Assembly: GCF_021789315.1 (NCBI RefSeq)
Contig: NZ_CP084561.1
Location: 4,650,001 to 4,714,000 of the forward strand
Source: Arthrobacter sp. FW305-BF8
GTDB lineage: Bacteria; Actinomycetota; Actinomycetes; Actinomycetales; Micrococcaceae
Length of the DNA: 64,000 nucleotides
Direction: 5' to 3'
The first letter of the stretch is position 1. The number at the start of each line of letters is the position of its first letter. The notes under the pieces were generated by a model that did no database searches, was not told the DNA's origin, and was given only the letters and a program-made list of their open reading frames with translations. This document shows, piece by piece, positions 8,989-18,298 of this stretch. The position numbers and the translations under genes were made by a program.

Positions 8989-9915
8989 GTGCTAGGCGTC
9001 CTCGCAGGCTTTTTCGTGGTCTGGTCCATCATTCTGGTGGGCATGTTCGTCGGCAGGCGCAAGATCCTGGGCGAGAATGCCCGCCAGGTCCTGAGCGGAC
9101 TGACCTTCTTCGTCGCCAGCCCCGCACTGCTCTTCGAGACGCTGAGCAGGGCAAGCCTCCGTGACGTTTTCGCCGCCCCGCTGCTCGTTGCAGCAGTTGG
9201 CGCCGCCGCCACCGCCGCACTGTTCTTTGTCATCGTCAGGTTCCTGCTCAAGCGCACCGTCCCGGAAGCGCTGATGTCGTCCATGAGCGCCTCACTGGCG
9301 AACTCCGCCAATCTGGGCATCCCGATAGCCGTGTATGTCCTCGGTGACGCCAGCCACGTCGCTCCCCTGCTGATCTTCCAGCTGGCGTTTTTCACCCCGA
9401 TGTTCCTCATGGCCCTTGACGCCACCACCAGCTCACACCGCACCACGCCGCTTCGGTTCATCATGCTGATCCTGAAAAACCCCATGATCGTGGGCTCGGC
9501 CCTCGGGCTGCTGGTCGCCGGAACGGGATGGCAGCTCCCGCCGCTGCTTCTGGAGCCGATCCACCTGATTGGCGGCGCCGCAATTCCGGCCATGCTGATG
9601 GCCTTCGGCATGAGCCTGAACGGGTCAAAGCCGCTGCAGGCAGCCGCAGGCCGGAGAACCGACGCCCTGCTGGCCAGCGGCTTCAAGCTCTTCGTGCACC
9701 CGGCCATCGCCTATCTGTTTGCACGCTTCGCCCTCGGACTGGACGGCCCGGCGCTGTTCGCCGTCGTGGTCACGTCCGCCCTGCCCACCGCGCAGAATGT
9801 TTTCGTCGCCGCCAGCCGGTACAAGGCCGGGCTCACGGTCGCGAAGGACACCGTCCTGATCACCACGATCGTGGCCGTGCCTGCGATGATCGGTGTGGCC
9901 CTGCTTCTGGCATAA
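8989..9915 (+). CDS. AEC-family (auxin efflux carrier-like) transporter
   Basis: A 308-residue membrane protein with about 10 hydrophobic segments. Markers of the AEC/PIN-like fold are the start LGVLAGFFVVWSIILVG, SLANSANLGIPIAVYVLG near residue 105, and the C-terminal TSALPTAQNVFVAA near 260. Bacterial members carry organic acids or amino-acid-like solutes. The GTG at 8989 is the only usable start, because an in-frame stop lies at 8953. The flavoenzyme gene begins 54 bases downstream in the same direction, so the pair may import or export a substrate or product of that oxidase. Confidence 0.88.
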   Translation: MLGVLAGFFVVWSIILVGMFVGRRKILGENARQVLSGLTFFVASPALLFETLSRASLRDVFAAPLLVAAVGAAATAALFFVIVRFLLKRTVPEALMSSMSASLANSANLGIPIAVYVLGDASHVAPLLIFQLAFFTPMFLMALDATTSSHRTTPLRFIMLILKNPMIVGSALGLLVAGTGWQLPPLLLEPIHLIGGAAIPAMLMAFGMSLNGSKPLQAAAGRRTDALLASGFKLFVHPAIAYLFARFALGLDGPALFAVVVTSALPTAQNVFVAASRYKAGLTVAKDTVLITTIVAVPAMIGVALLLA

Positions 9916-9968
9916 CTGCCGCCCCGTCCCCAACCGCTCCGCGGCTGCCGCCCGAACTGGAGGAAACC

Positions 9969-11090
9969 TTGAACACCACCCTGGACACCGTGATCATCGG
10001 AGGCGGAGCCATGGGTTCCGCTGCCGCCTGGGCGCTGGCCGACCGCGGGCGTGACGTGACCCTGCTCGAGCAGTTCACGCCCGGCCACCTCAAAGGTGCC
10101 TCGCACGGCGCCACCCGGAACCTGAGCCTCGCCTACGCCGAGCCTGAGTACGTGGCCATGCTGGCCGAGGCGCTGAAGCTGTGGGCCGAGCTCGAGGACG
10201 CGAGCGGCGAGCGCCTGCTGGCGCGCACCGGCGTCGTCAACCACGGCCCAGACCCGCGCCTCGGCGAGATCCACGCAGCACTGAACAGCGCCGGCCTCCG
10301 CGCGGACTTCGTTCCGCTCGCTGAAGCCGGCGAGCGCTGGAGCGGCATCCGCTTCGACCAGCAGGTTCTGCACATGCCCGACGGCGGCCAGCTCAACCCC
10401 GAGGCCGCCCTTCCGGCGTTCCAGAGGCTCGCGGCCGGGAACGGCGCAGCAATCCGGCACGGCGTGAAAGTTGTGCGGCTGGAAATACTCGACGACGGCG
10501 TCCGGCTTACCGTAGAAGACGGCGGCCGGACGGAGGTGCTCACCGCCCGGCAGGCGGTGGTCACCGCGGGCGGCTGGACCTCCAAGCTGCTGGCAGGTGC
10601 AGTCGCCACGCCGCGCCTGACCGTCACGCAGGAGCAGCCGGCCCACTTCCGCATCACCGACGACGGCGCCATTTGGCCCGGGTTCAACCACTTCCCCGGC
10701 GAGGGCGGGGACTACGCCGGCTGGTACTCCCCCGTGTACGGCATGCTGACACCCGGAGAGGGCGTCAAGGCGGGCTGGCACGGCGTGGGACCAGTAGTGG
10801 ACCCGGACCGGAGATCCTACCTGCCCGAACCGCGCCAGCGCGCAGCCCTGCAGCAGTACGCGAGGGACTGGCTGCCCGGCGTGGACGCCGACGCGATGAC
10901 CGACATCAGCTGCACGTACACCACCGCCCCGGACCACAACTTCGTGCTGGACCGGATCGGGCCCGTGGTCATCGGGGCGGGCTTCGCCGGCCACGGCTTC
11001 AAGTTCACGCCCGTGGTGGGCCGGATCCTGGCCGACCTCGCCACCGGAGAGGGCCCCGCACCGGCCATCTTCGCCGCCGCCCGGGCCTAG
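9969..11090 (+). CDS. monomeric sarcosine oxidase / N-methyltryptophan oxidase family flavoenzyme
   Basis: A 373-residue FAD enzyme of the MSOX/MTOX (DAO) family, which oxidises N-methyl amino acids to give an aldehyde, the free amino acid and hydrogen peroxide. The nucleotide-binding motif VIIGGGAMGS covers residues 8-17. HGATRNL near residue 44 and GFAGHGFKF near 341 match the FAD-contact motifs. Cys315, in ISCTYTTAPD, is the covalent flavin-attachment cysteine by family alignment. The start is TTG 9969, with GGAGG six bases upstream; the open frame extends far upstream but would overlap the AEC gene. The exact substrate is uncertain. Confidence 0.9.
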   Translation: MNTTLDTVIIGGGAMGSAAAWALADRGRDVTLLEQFTPGHLKGASHGATRNLSLAYAEPEYVAMLAEALKLWAELEDASGERLLARTGVVNHGPDPRLGEIHAALNSAGLRADFVPLAEAGERWSGIRFDQQVLHMPDGGQLNPEAALPAFQRLAAGNGAAIRHGVKVVRLEILDDGVRLTVEDGGRTEVLTARQAVVTAGGWTSKLLAGAVATPRLTVTQEQPAHFRITDDGAIWPGFNHFPGEGGDYAGWYSPVYGMLTPGEGVKAGWHGVGPVVDPDRRSYLPEPRQRAALQQYARDWLPGVDADAMTDISCTYTTAPDHNFVLDRIGPVVIGAGFAGHGFKFTPVVGRILADLATGEGPAPAIFAAARA

Positions 11091-11139
11091 GACCGCGCAC
11101 CCCTCAGGCCTTTGCCCCAGGGGTGGCTACCCGCAGGCG

Positions 11140-12129
11140 TCAGACGCGGACCAGTCCGGCTGCCTCCGCAAGGAGCTCCACCGAACGCAGCCGCTCCGCG
11201 GTTCCGTTGCTCTGGTGCGCCACGATGAGCTCGTCGGCGTCGGCGTGCCGGGCGAAGCCCTCCAAGTAGTCCAGCACGACGTCCGGGGTGCCCACAGCCG
11301 AGTACTTCATCATCTGCGAGACGTGCTGTCCCTGCGGCGAGTCCAGGATCATGTCCGCCTCGTCGTCGGTGAATTGCCGCCCGCCGCCGAAGAACAGCGA
11401 GACGCGGGCCCGCATCGTGGCGCGCAGCATCTCCTGGGCGTCCGAGGCAGCATCCGCAGCCACCACATTGACGCCGGCGATGACGTGCGGGGCGGACAGC
11501 TGCTCCGACGGTTTGAACTCCCGCCGGTACACGGCGACGGCGTCCTGCAGCGCATTCGGGGCGAAGTGGGACGCGAAGGCGTACGGCAGTCCCAGCTGGG
11601 CCGCCAGCCGCGCTCCGAAGAGGGAGGAGCCCAAAATGTAGAGGGGCACGTTGGTTCCCCTGCCCGGCGTAGCCTCCACTCCCTGCACGCGGGTGGGCCC
11701 GGTGAGGTAGCCCTGCAGTTCCAGGACGTCCTGCGGGAAGGTATCGGCCGAATGCGGGTCACGGCGCAGTGCCCGCATGGTGTTCTGGTCGCTGCCGGGC
11801 GCACGTCCCAGGCCCAAGTCGATCCGGCCGGGGTGCAGGGTCTCCAGGGTGCCGAACTGCTCGGCGATTGTGAGCGGGGAATGGTTGGGCAGCATCACGC
11901 CGCCTGCTCCCAGCCTGATGCTCTCGGTGTGAGCGGCCACGTGGGCGATCAGCACGGACGTGGCCGACGACGCGATGGAAGACATGTTGTGGTGTTCGGC
12001 GTACCAGACGCGCCGGTATCCGAGCCTTTCGGCCAGCTGCGCCATGGCGACGCTCCCGGCAAGGCTCTCCGCCGCCGTCTGGCCCTTGCCGATGGTTGCC
12101 AGGTCGAGGATGGAGAGGGGAACAGTCAC
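11140..12129 (-). CDS. luciferase-like monooxygenase (LLM, MsnO8 type)
   Basis: A 329-residue flavin-dependent TIM-barrel protein. Family marks are LSILDLATIGKG at the start, RRVWYAEHHN near residue 40, GAGGVMLPNHSPL near 78, IDLGLGRAPGSD near 105 and PLYILGSS near 160. Such enzymes use reduced FMN or F420 and oxygen, or act as F420-dependent dehydrogenases; the substrate is unknown. The start was set at GTG 12129, since the longer frame to 12249 adds a proline-rich stretch that does not fit the family. The gene is single and diverges from the HerA-like gene. Confidence 0.88.
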   Translation of the reverse strand: MTVPLSILDLATIGKGQTAAESLAGSVAMAQLAERLGYRRVWYAEHHNMSSIASSATSVLIAHVAAHTESIRLGAGGVMLPNHSPLTIAEQFGTLETLHPGRIDLGLGRAPGSDQNTMRALRRDPHSADTFPQDVLELQGYLTGPTRVQGVEATPGRGTNVPLYILGSSLFGARLAAQLGLPYAFASHFAPNALQDAVAVYRREFKPSEQLSAPHVIAGVNVVAADAASDAQEMLRATMRARVSLFFGGGRQFTDDEADMILDSPQGQHVSQMMKYSAVGTPDVVLDYLEGFARHADADELIVAHQSNGTAERLRSVELLAEAAGLVRV

Positions 12130-12283
12130 GGCGGGACGGCCTTTCTTAGGGGGTTGCGCGGCTGCCGGCCCAGCGGTGGTCCGGCACATTGGGAACAACG
12201 ACGGCGGCGCCCGGGTTATTTCTGTCCGGCCCGGTGACGCTGTCCACATATCCCGCCCATCCGGTGGCCGCTATGCTGGCGGC

Positions 12284-14011
12284 ATGGCCAACAAGTCCAC
12301 TGCAGATAAAGTAGCCACCATCCAAAAGGGCTACGCCCTGGAGGGTGCCACCATCGAGCTGGGCGCCGCCATCGTCGACGGCGAACTGCACAAGGACGCT
12401 CCGGTCCGGTTGCCGCTGTCCATGATGAACCGGCACGGGCTCGTGGCCGGCGCCACCGGCACGGGCAAGACCGTCACCCTGCACATGATGGCGGAACAGC
12501 TCTCGACCGCCGGGGTGCCCGTGTTCCTGGCGGATATCAAGGGCGACCTTTCCGGGCTTGCGACGGCGGCCGCCGGAAGCGACAAGCTGGCCAAGCGGAC
12601 CGAAAGCATCGGGCAGGCGTGGTCCGGGAAGACGTTTCCGGTGGAGTTCCTGGCCCTCGGCGGGGACGGCGACGGCATCCCGGTCCGCGCCACGATCACG
12701 TCGTTCGGGCCCATCCTGCTCTCCCGCGTACTGGAGCTCAATGACACCCAGGAATCCAGCCTCCAGCTCGTGTTCCACTTTGCGGACAAGAACAACCTCG
12801 AGCTGGTGGACCTGAAGGACCTGCGCGCCGTCATCCAGTTCCTCATCTCCGACGAGGGCAAGGAACCGCTTAAGGAATTGGGCGGCCTGTCCAAGGCCAC
12901 TGCCGGCGTCATCCTCCGGGAACTCGTGGGTCTCGAGGCGCAGGGCATGGAGCGGTTCTTCGGGGAGCCGGAGTTCGACACCGCCGAACTGCTCCGGACG
13001 GCGCCTGACGGCCGCGGCGTCATCAGCTGCCTGGAGCTGCCAACCTTGCAGACCAAGCCGATGGTTTTTTCCACGTTCCTCATGTGGCTTCTCGCGGATC
13101 TGTTCGAGGACCTGCCCGAAGCCGGCGACCTCGACAAACCCAAGCTTGTCTTTTTCCTCGACGAGGCGCACCTGCTCTTCAGTGACGCTTCGAAGGCCTT
13201 CCTGGAAGCCATCACCACCACCGTCCGCCTGATCCGCTCCAAGGGAGTCGGCATCTTCTTCGTCACGCAGACCCCGAAGGACGTCCCGGCGGATGTCCTC
13301 GGGCAGCTGGCCAACCGGGTCCAGCACGCCCTCAGGGCATTCACGCCGGAGGATGCGAAGGCGCTCAAGGCCACCGTCTCCACGTTCCCCATCAGTGACT
13401 ATGACCTCGAGGAGACCCTGACGTCGGCGGGCATCGGCGAAGCCGTCATCACGGTCATGAACGAGCGAGGCGCCCCGACGCCGGTTGCCCTCACCCGCCT
13501 CCGGGCGCCGGAATCCGTCATGGGCCCCAGCGCCGCCGAACTGGTCAGGAGCACCGTGGCGGGGTCGGCGCTGCTTGCGAAGTACGGCACTGCGGTGGAC
13601 AACGTCTCCGCGTACGAGAAGCTGACCGGCAAGGCCGGGGCCCCCACCGGCGCCGCGGCCGCCGGGCAGCCGCCGGTGCCTTCGCCCGAGGTGTTCGTCC
13701 CGGGCAATCCTGATCCAACGGCGATCGACGACGAAGCGCGCCGGATCGAGGAGGAGAACCTGGGCCGTCCCAGCAGCAGGCAGCCCGGCAGCGGGCGGGC
13801 CGAAAACGGACGGCCGGACGGCGGGCCGGTCTCGGCGCCCCCGGCCAGACGCCAGGCTCCCCCGTCCGGCGGGATGATGGAGGACATCACCGGCGCCCTC
13901 GGCGGGGCCCTTGGCAGCGGCCTGAAAAGCATGGCTCGGTCCATGGGAACGCAGCTCGGCCGGGAACTCCTGCGGGGCGTTTTCGGCACCTCTTCCCGGC
14001 GGCGCCGCTAG
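12284..14011 (+). CDS. HerA-like / DUF853 ATPase
   Basis: A 575-residue P-loop ATPase of the DUF853 (E. coli YjgR) group in the HerA-FtsK superfamily. The Walker A motif GATGTGKT lies near residue 63, the Walker B motif VFFLDEAHLLF near 290, and the arginine-finger region IRSKGVGIFFVTQTP near 318. The C-terminal 130 residues are alanine-, proline- and glycine-rich linker ending in RRR. Family function is poorly known; a DNA or protein translocase is likely. The ATG at 12284 has no Shine-Dalgarno site, but TATGCT ends six bases upstream, so a leaderless mRNA is likely. No NurA partner is adjacent. Confidence 0.88.
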   Translation: MANKSTADKVATIQKGYALEGATIELGAAIVDGELHKDAPVRLPLSMMNRHGLVAGATGTGKTVTLHMMAEQLSTAGVPVFLADIKGDLSGLATAAAGSDKLAKRTESIGQAWSGKTFPVEFLALGGDGDGIPVRATITSFGPILLSRVLELNDTQESSLQLVFHFADKNNLELVDLKDLRAVIQFLISDEGKEPLKELGGLSKATAGVILRELVGLEAQGMERFFGEPEFDTAELLRTAPDGRGVISCLELPTLQTKPMVFSTFLMWLLADLFEDLPEAGDLDKPKLVFFLDEAHLLFSDASKAFLEAITTTVRLIRSKGVGIFFVTQTPKDVPADVLGQLANRVQHALRAFTPEDAKALKATVSTFPISDYDLEETLTSAGIGEAVITVMNERGAPTPVALTRLRAPESVMGPSAAELVRSTVAGSALLAKYGTAVDNVSAYEKLTGKAGAPTGAAAAGQPPVPSPEVFVPGNPDPTAIDDEARRIEEENLGRPSSRQPGSGRAENGRPDGGPVSAPPARRQAPPSGGMMEDITGALGGALGSGLKSMARSMGTQLGRELLRGVFGTSSRRRR

Positions 14012-14134
14012 CGGAAACGCAGCGCCGACAGCGGCGGCTGCGTCCCGCCGTCGGGCTTTCCTGCACGGTGGGCGGGCGTCATGGGGACCACCCCTACTCC
14101 AGAGTTGCCTGACGTTGCAGGTAACGTGGGGTGC

Positions 14135-15133
14135 GTGCAAATGAGTCAAGCGTTGGTGAAGACGGCGGCCGGATGGCTGCTGGGCCTCATGCTTGCCATC
14201 GTTGGCGCCATCGTTTCAGTCAATCTGGTCAACTCCTCCGTGGCCAGTCCGCAACAGCCCGTGCGCGAATATCTGGAGGCCCTGCAGCACGGCGAAGGTG
14301 AACGGGCGCTGGGCCTGCTCCGCGCGTCGGTGCCGGACGCCGACGCCGCCATGCTCGACGGCACCGCGCTGCAGACCTCTGCGGCGCGGATCACGAACGT
14401 CAAACTCGGAGCCGCGGTGGGGCGTGGCGGCAACCGCGTGATGGTGCCGATGGACTACACCATCGACGGCAGCCAGCTGCACACCGAGTTCCTGCTGGAG
14501 AGCACCGGCACAGAATGGCTGTTCTTCCACAAGTGGTCCTTCGTGCCTGCCACGCTGCCCACCGTTGACGTGACAGTGGTGAACTCCAGTGAGGCAACGT
14601 TAAACGGCGTGCCGGTGAACATGCCCGGCGGCCACAACAGCTTCGCGGTGTTCTATCCGGGCGAGTACGAGGCGTCCCTCAACGGCCAGTACTTCGCCGC
14701 TCCGCCCACGCGGGCCACGGTCTCCGGAAGGGAGGCTCCCGCCGCGCCCCTGAACCTGCTCACGCACGCCACCGACGAACTGAACCAGGCGGTCTCCGCA
14801 CGGGTCAAGGAATTCCTCGACAAGTGCGCGGCCGAAGCCGGCCGGCAGCAGCAGCTCCAGCCGGACTGCCCGTTCTACCACGTCACCAACAACCGCGTGG
14901 TGCCCGGGACCATCAAGTGGAGCATCACCGACTACCCGAAGGTCACCATCGAGCCATTTGACGGCAGGTGGGTGGTGGCGCCGCTGGACGGCAAGGCAAA
15001 GCTCACTGCGGAGCAGATCGACCTGTTCAACGGCGCCGTCTCGCCCCTGGGCGTGGAGCACGATTTCAGCTTCACGACGCGTCTGGACATTACTGGCGAC
15101 ACCATCAAGGTCACGCCGCTCCTCACCTTCTGA
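14135..15133 (+). CDS. hypothetical membrane-anchored protein
   Basis: About 332 residues. One N-terminal transmembrane helix (LLGLMLAIVGAIVSVNLV) is followed by an exported region with weak beta-rich repeats. Two cysteines about 15 residues apart near 235-250 (DKCAAEAG and PDCPFYH) could form a disulfide outside the membrane. The layout resembles actinobacterial proteins with NTF2-like or DUF4878-like stalks, but I do not recognise a named family. GTG 14135 is chosen because TAACGT ends seven bases earlier, as in other leaderless starts here; ATG 14141, two codons on, is the alternative. Confidence 0.75.
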   Translation: MQMSQALVKTAAGWLLGLMLAIVGAIVSVNLVNSSVASPQQPVREYLEALQHGEGERALGLLRASVPDADAAMLDGTALQTSAARITNVKLGAAVGRGGNRVMVPMDYTIDGSQLHTEFLLESTGTEWLFFHKWSFVPATLPTVDVTVVNSSEATLNGVPVNMPGGHNSFAVFYPGEYEASLNGQYFAAPPTRATVSGREAPAAPLNLLTHATDELNQAVSARVKEFLDKCAAEAGRQQQLQPDCPFYHVTNNRVVPGTIKWSITDYPKVTIEPFDGRWVVAPLDGKAKLTAEQIDLFNGAVSPLGVEHDFSFTTRLDITGDTIKVTPLLTF

Positions 15134-15205
15134 GGCCCCGCCTCCAACTGACCCGGCCGGGCTGTTTGGTTGGACTGGCCCACCTTCAACGGCCTGTCCC
15201 CATTT

Positions 15206-16114
15206 TCACGGGCCCAGCAACCGCCGGTAAGGCCCAAAGCTGGGCTGGTCCGGCTGCGGCCAGCGCGATGAACCACGGGCCAGAACCTCCCGCACTTGGG
15301 CCAGCATGGCTTCCGGGGAGTGAACAACGTCGTCATAGAAGAAGCGAAGGACCGGCAGCCCCCGCACGGCGGCGGCATTGTCCCGCCGCCGGTCCTTCTT
15401 GAACTGCCGCGATTCGAGGTGGAAGGCGATTCCGTCGATTTCCACGATGAGGAAGCCTTCCAGCAGGAAGTCCACGCTTCCGATCCCCTCGATCCAAACC
15501 TGCGTTTCGGTGGCGATCCCCGCTTCACGGAACAGAACCCGGGCCAGAGTCTCCAGGAGCGAATCGGCGCCCCGTTCTACTCTTGCCAGAACGTCCCGCG
15601 CTTTTCCGCACCGGTTGCCAGTCAGGTATCCGCGTAGGAAAGCGAGGTCAATATCTCCGCGGTTGTAGGCGCACTCCACCATCACCAGGGATTCCAGGGG
15701 CGGCAGGCAGAGCAGGGCCTGGAGCAAAACATCCGGGAGCGCGGCGATGGTCCCGTGGCGTCTCCGTTGCGTCAGGGCAAGCCGGTGGTTGACACAACCG
15801 TCTCCTGCCCGGCCGTTGCTGTGCCAGTAATGAGGCTGCGTTGCGGGACGGAGTTGCCACAGTTTGTACCCCGGAGCAGCGGACACGCAGGTCAGGAGCC
15901 CACGAGAACGTCCAGCCGCCACCAACTCGGGATCGGCGCCGGGAACGGCGAGCAGCCCGCGCTCCACCCGCCAAACCGCGCCGCTTCGCACGGCGAGACG
16001 AATGCCGGCCTCCGTGCCGCCCCGGGCCACCACGTCCCGCGTCAGCAATACCCCACCGGCTGCTTTGATGATGCGTGAGGGGTCCACACGCCCAACCCTG
16101 CCTGCCGCCGGCAT
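15206..16114 (-). CDS. DUF559 / AbiEi-like protein with Vsr-like nuclease fold
   Basis: A 302-residue protein in two parts. Residues 10-110 resemble the AbiEi-type winged helix found at the start of many actinobacterial DUF559 proteins (GGVLLTRDVVARG, SGAVWRVERGLLAVPG). Residues 185-290 form a Vsr/PD-(D/E)xK-like domain with E..LARVLFREAG, VDFLLEG, VEIDGIAFH, then D..R and GLPVLRFFYDDV. The acidic residues in VDFLL and VEIDG and the following lysines suit a metal-dependent nuclease core. No AbiEii toxin gene is adjacent, so a toxin-antitoxin role is not supported. Function is unknown; a DNA repair or defence role is inference. Confidence 0.78.
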   Translation of the reverse strand: MPAAGRVGRVDPSRIIKAAGGVLLTRDVVARGGTEAGIRLAVRSGAVWRVERGLLAVPGADPELVAAGRSRGLLTCVSAAPGYKLWQLRPATQPHYWHSNGRAGDGCVNHRLALTQRRRHGTIAALPDVLLQALLCLPPLESLVMVECAYNRGDIDLAFLRGYLTGNRCGKARDVLARVERGADSLLETLARVLFREAGIATETQVWIEGIGSVDFLLEGFLIVEIDGIAFHLESRQFKKDRRRDNAAAVRGLPVLRFFYDDVVHSPEAMLAQVREVLARGSSRWPQPDQPSFGPYRRLLGP

Positions 16115-16206
16115 CCCCTGGCAGGCAGAATCTCGGCCATGTGGATAACCGGCCCGCTTGCGCCGCTGCCGGGCTGGCCCAGCTTTGAACCCGCCGACAA
16201 AAAGGC

Positions 16207-16248
16207 AGTGGCCCGGTTCCGCGCCGCGGGGCGGGAAACCGGGCCACT
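16207..16248 (-). terminator. intrinsic terminator of the CopD-CtaG / thioredoxin-NHL operon
   Basis: A perfect 12-bp stem (AGTGGCCCGGTT and its complement) with an 18-base loop, 22 bases after the NHL gene stop. On the reverse strand it is followed by GCCTTTTTGTC, which supplies a short U tract. Confidence 0.85.
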
Positions 16249-16270
16249 TCAGTCAGTTCCGCGACGGACC

Positions 16271-18298
16271 TTAGTCCATGCCGCGCAGGTCCAGCACCAG
16301 GTCGGTGTCACCGTCGGCCTGGAGCACCACGGGGATGCCCCAGTCCTGCTGGTAGAGGTGGCACGCGGCGTGGTCCGGGATCTCGCCGTCCTCGGTTTCC
16401 GGGCCGTCGCAGGCGGCAGCGCGGGCCGTGATGTGCAGGACGCCCTCCGGAACATCGGAGGCCAGCTCGAGCGTGCGGAGCAGGCCCACGGAGGTCCCGC
16501 CGCCGGACACGAGCAGCTCCGGCGGGGTGGAGGAGATCTTCAGCTGGGTGGGGTCGCCCCAGCGGTCATCGAGCTTCTGGCCGGTGGGCGCCGTGAAGCG
16601 GACCGTGAGCTCCAGCAGACCGGGCGCCACAGGGCTCTTGGGCCGGTGCGTCTGGACGGCGCCCTCGTCCACCTGCTGCGCTTCCTTAGGGATGGGCACG
16701 TACACGAGCTGGTGCTTGTTCGCCTCGACCACCACGAGCAGCGGCTCGGAGCCCGCCACCTGGGTGTGGTCGACGATCACGTCGGACGGCTCGGCCAGCC
16801 CCCGCGCCAGCGTGGACACGGTGCCTGCGGCCGGGTCGTAGCGGCGCACCGCACCGTTGTAGGTGTCGGCGATCGCCACGGAGCCGTCCGGCAGCACCGT
16901 GACGCCCAGCGGGTGCTGCAGGCGCGCCTCGGAAGCCTGGCCGTCGCGGAAGCCGAAGTCGAAAAGACCTTTGCCCACGGCGGATTCAACGGTGACGGTG
17001 GCGTCGTCGTCGATCACCAGCTTGCGCAGGGCGGAGGTCTCAGAGTCGGCCACCCAGATGTTTCCGTCGGCATCCTCAGCCAGACCGGACGGCTGCGCGA
17101 ACCAGGCCTCGTGGGCGGGCCCGTCCAGCAGGCCTTCCAGTCCGTTGCCGGCGACGATCGAGACGTCCCCGGTGAGAGGCTCGTAGCTGAAGATCTGGTG
17201 CACACCGGCCATGGCGATCACCACGGCGTTCAGCTTGCTGGACCAGACGACGTCCCACGGCGAGCTGAGGGCCACGTCCAGGGGGTGGTCTCCCAGGCGT
17301 CCGGTGAAGCCGGCCGCGTCCTCGTCCACGCGGGCGGGCCCGGTCTCCAGGAGCCGCTGCACGCCGCTTCCAGCGAGGGTGGTGACGGTCCCGTCAGCGA
17401 GCGACAGTCCCCGCAGGCGGTGGTTGACGGAGTCGGCAATCACGACGTCGTAGCCCGTCTTCGCTGCCACGTCTTCCGGCAGCAGGACAAGACCCTGCGG
17501 TTCGTTGAACCGGGCGGTGCCGGCGTCGCCGTCGGCGTGGCCCTTCTCCCCGGAACCGTAAGTGCTCAGCACGGTGTGGAAGTCGGTGCCGAGCTCCAGG
17601 ACGCGGTGGTGGCCGGTGTCGGTGACCAGCCAGGTCCCGCGGTCAGCGGTGCCGTTGGCACCCGTGCCGGCGGCAGCACCGGCGTCGGCCGCTGAACTGG
17701 CGGAGGCTGAACTAGCGGGCTCTGAACCGCGGCCGGCCGGAAGGTAGAGGGCCTTGCCGGGGAACCGCAGGGTTCCCGACGTCGGCTCCGGAGCCACGTA
17801 GGGGCCGTTGCCGCGGTGCAGGGTGCCGCGAGCCTCGTGCTCGGCGATCAGCTCGGGAATGAGCACGCCCAGGCCGTCCGCGTGGCCTTCGCCCGACAGG
17901 TGCGCCACGATGTAGCCCTCCGGGTCAATGACCACCAGTGTGGGCCAGGCGCGGGCCGTGTAGGCCTTCCAGGTTTCCAGCTCGGGGTCGTCCAGGACCG
18001 GGTGGTGGATCTCGTAACGCTCCACGGCGGCGGCCAGCGCCACAGGATCGGCCTCGTGCTCGAACTTCGGGGAGTGCACGCCCACGGTGACCAGGACGTC
18101 GGAGTACTTTTCCTCCAGCGGCCGGAGTTCGTCCAGCACGTGAAGGCAGTTGATGCAGCAGAAGGTCCAGAAGTCCAGGAGCACAATCTTGCCGCGCAGG
18201 GCTTCAAGGTCCAGGGACTTGCCGCCGGTGTTCAGCCAGTTGCGGCCCACCAGTTCGGAGGCGCGGACCCGGAGGTGGGTGCGTACGGTTTCGCTCAT
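16271..18298 (-). CDS. thioredoxin-like / NHL-repeat protein (NHLRC2-like)
   Basis: A 675-residue protein. Residues 15-150 are a TlpA/thioredoxin-like domain with DFWTFCCINCLHVLDEL near residue 42, where the redox centre is CCINC. Residues 180-490 carry NHL-type beta-propeller blades (GLVLLPED, VIADSVNHRLRGL, HPLGVTVLPDGSVAIADTYN). A C-terminal beta domain follows. A 30-residue alanine/serine low-complexity insert near residues 190-220 interrupts the first blade. This is the bacterial counterpart of NHLRC2; no signal peptide is visible, so a cytosolic location is likely. The start overlaps the stop of the upstream CopD-CtaG gene (TGATG), implying translational coupling. Confidence 0.88.
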   Translation of the reverse strand: MSETVRTHLRVRASELVGRNWLNTGGKSLDLEALRGKIVLLDFWTFCCINCLHVLDELRPLEEKYSDVLVTVGVHSPKFEHEADPVALAAAVERYEIHHPVLDDPELETWKAYTARAWPTLVVIDPEGYIVAHLSGEGHADGLGVLIPELIAEHEARGTLHRGNGPYVAPEPTSGTLRFPGKALYLPAGRGSEPASSASASSAADAGAAAGTGANGTADRGTWLVTDTGHHRVLELGTDFHTVLSTYGSGEKGHADGDAGTARFNEPQGLVLLPEDVAAKTGYDVVIADSVNHRLRGLSLADGTVTTLAGSGVQRLLETGPARVDEDAAGFTGRLGDHPLDVALSSPWDVVWSSKLNAVVIAMAGVHQIFSYEPLTGDVSIVAGNGLEGLLDGPAHEAWFAQPSGLAEDADGNIWVADSETSALRKLVIDDDATVTVESAVGKGLFDFGFRDGQASEARLQHPLGVTVLPDGSVAIADTYNGAVRRYDPAAGTVSTLARGLAEPSDVIVDHTQVAGSEPLLVVVEANKHQLVYVPIPKEAQQVDEGAVQTHRPKSPVAPGLLELTVRFTAPTGQKLDDRWGDPTQLKISSTPPELLVSGGGTSVGLLRTLELASDVPEGVLHITARAAACDGPETEDGEIPDHAACHLYQQDWGIPVVLQADGDTDLVLDLRGMD

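Noticed and set aside
12146..14149. A 667-residue open frame opposite the HerA-like ATPase
   Set aside because: Antisense shadow; the plus strand has intact Walker motifs.
15206..16114. A type IV AbiE toxin-antitoxin pair
   Set aside because: Only the AbiEi-like winged helix is present; no AbiEii nucleotidyltransferase lies next to it.
16139..17695. A 518-residue open frame opposite the NHL gene
   Set aside because: Antisense shadow with no family resemblance.
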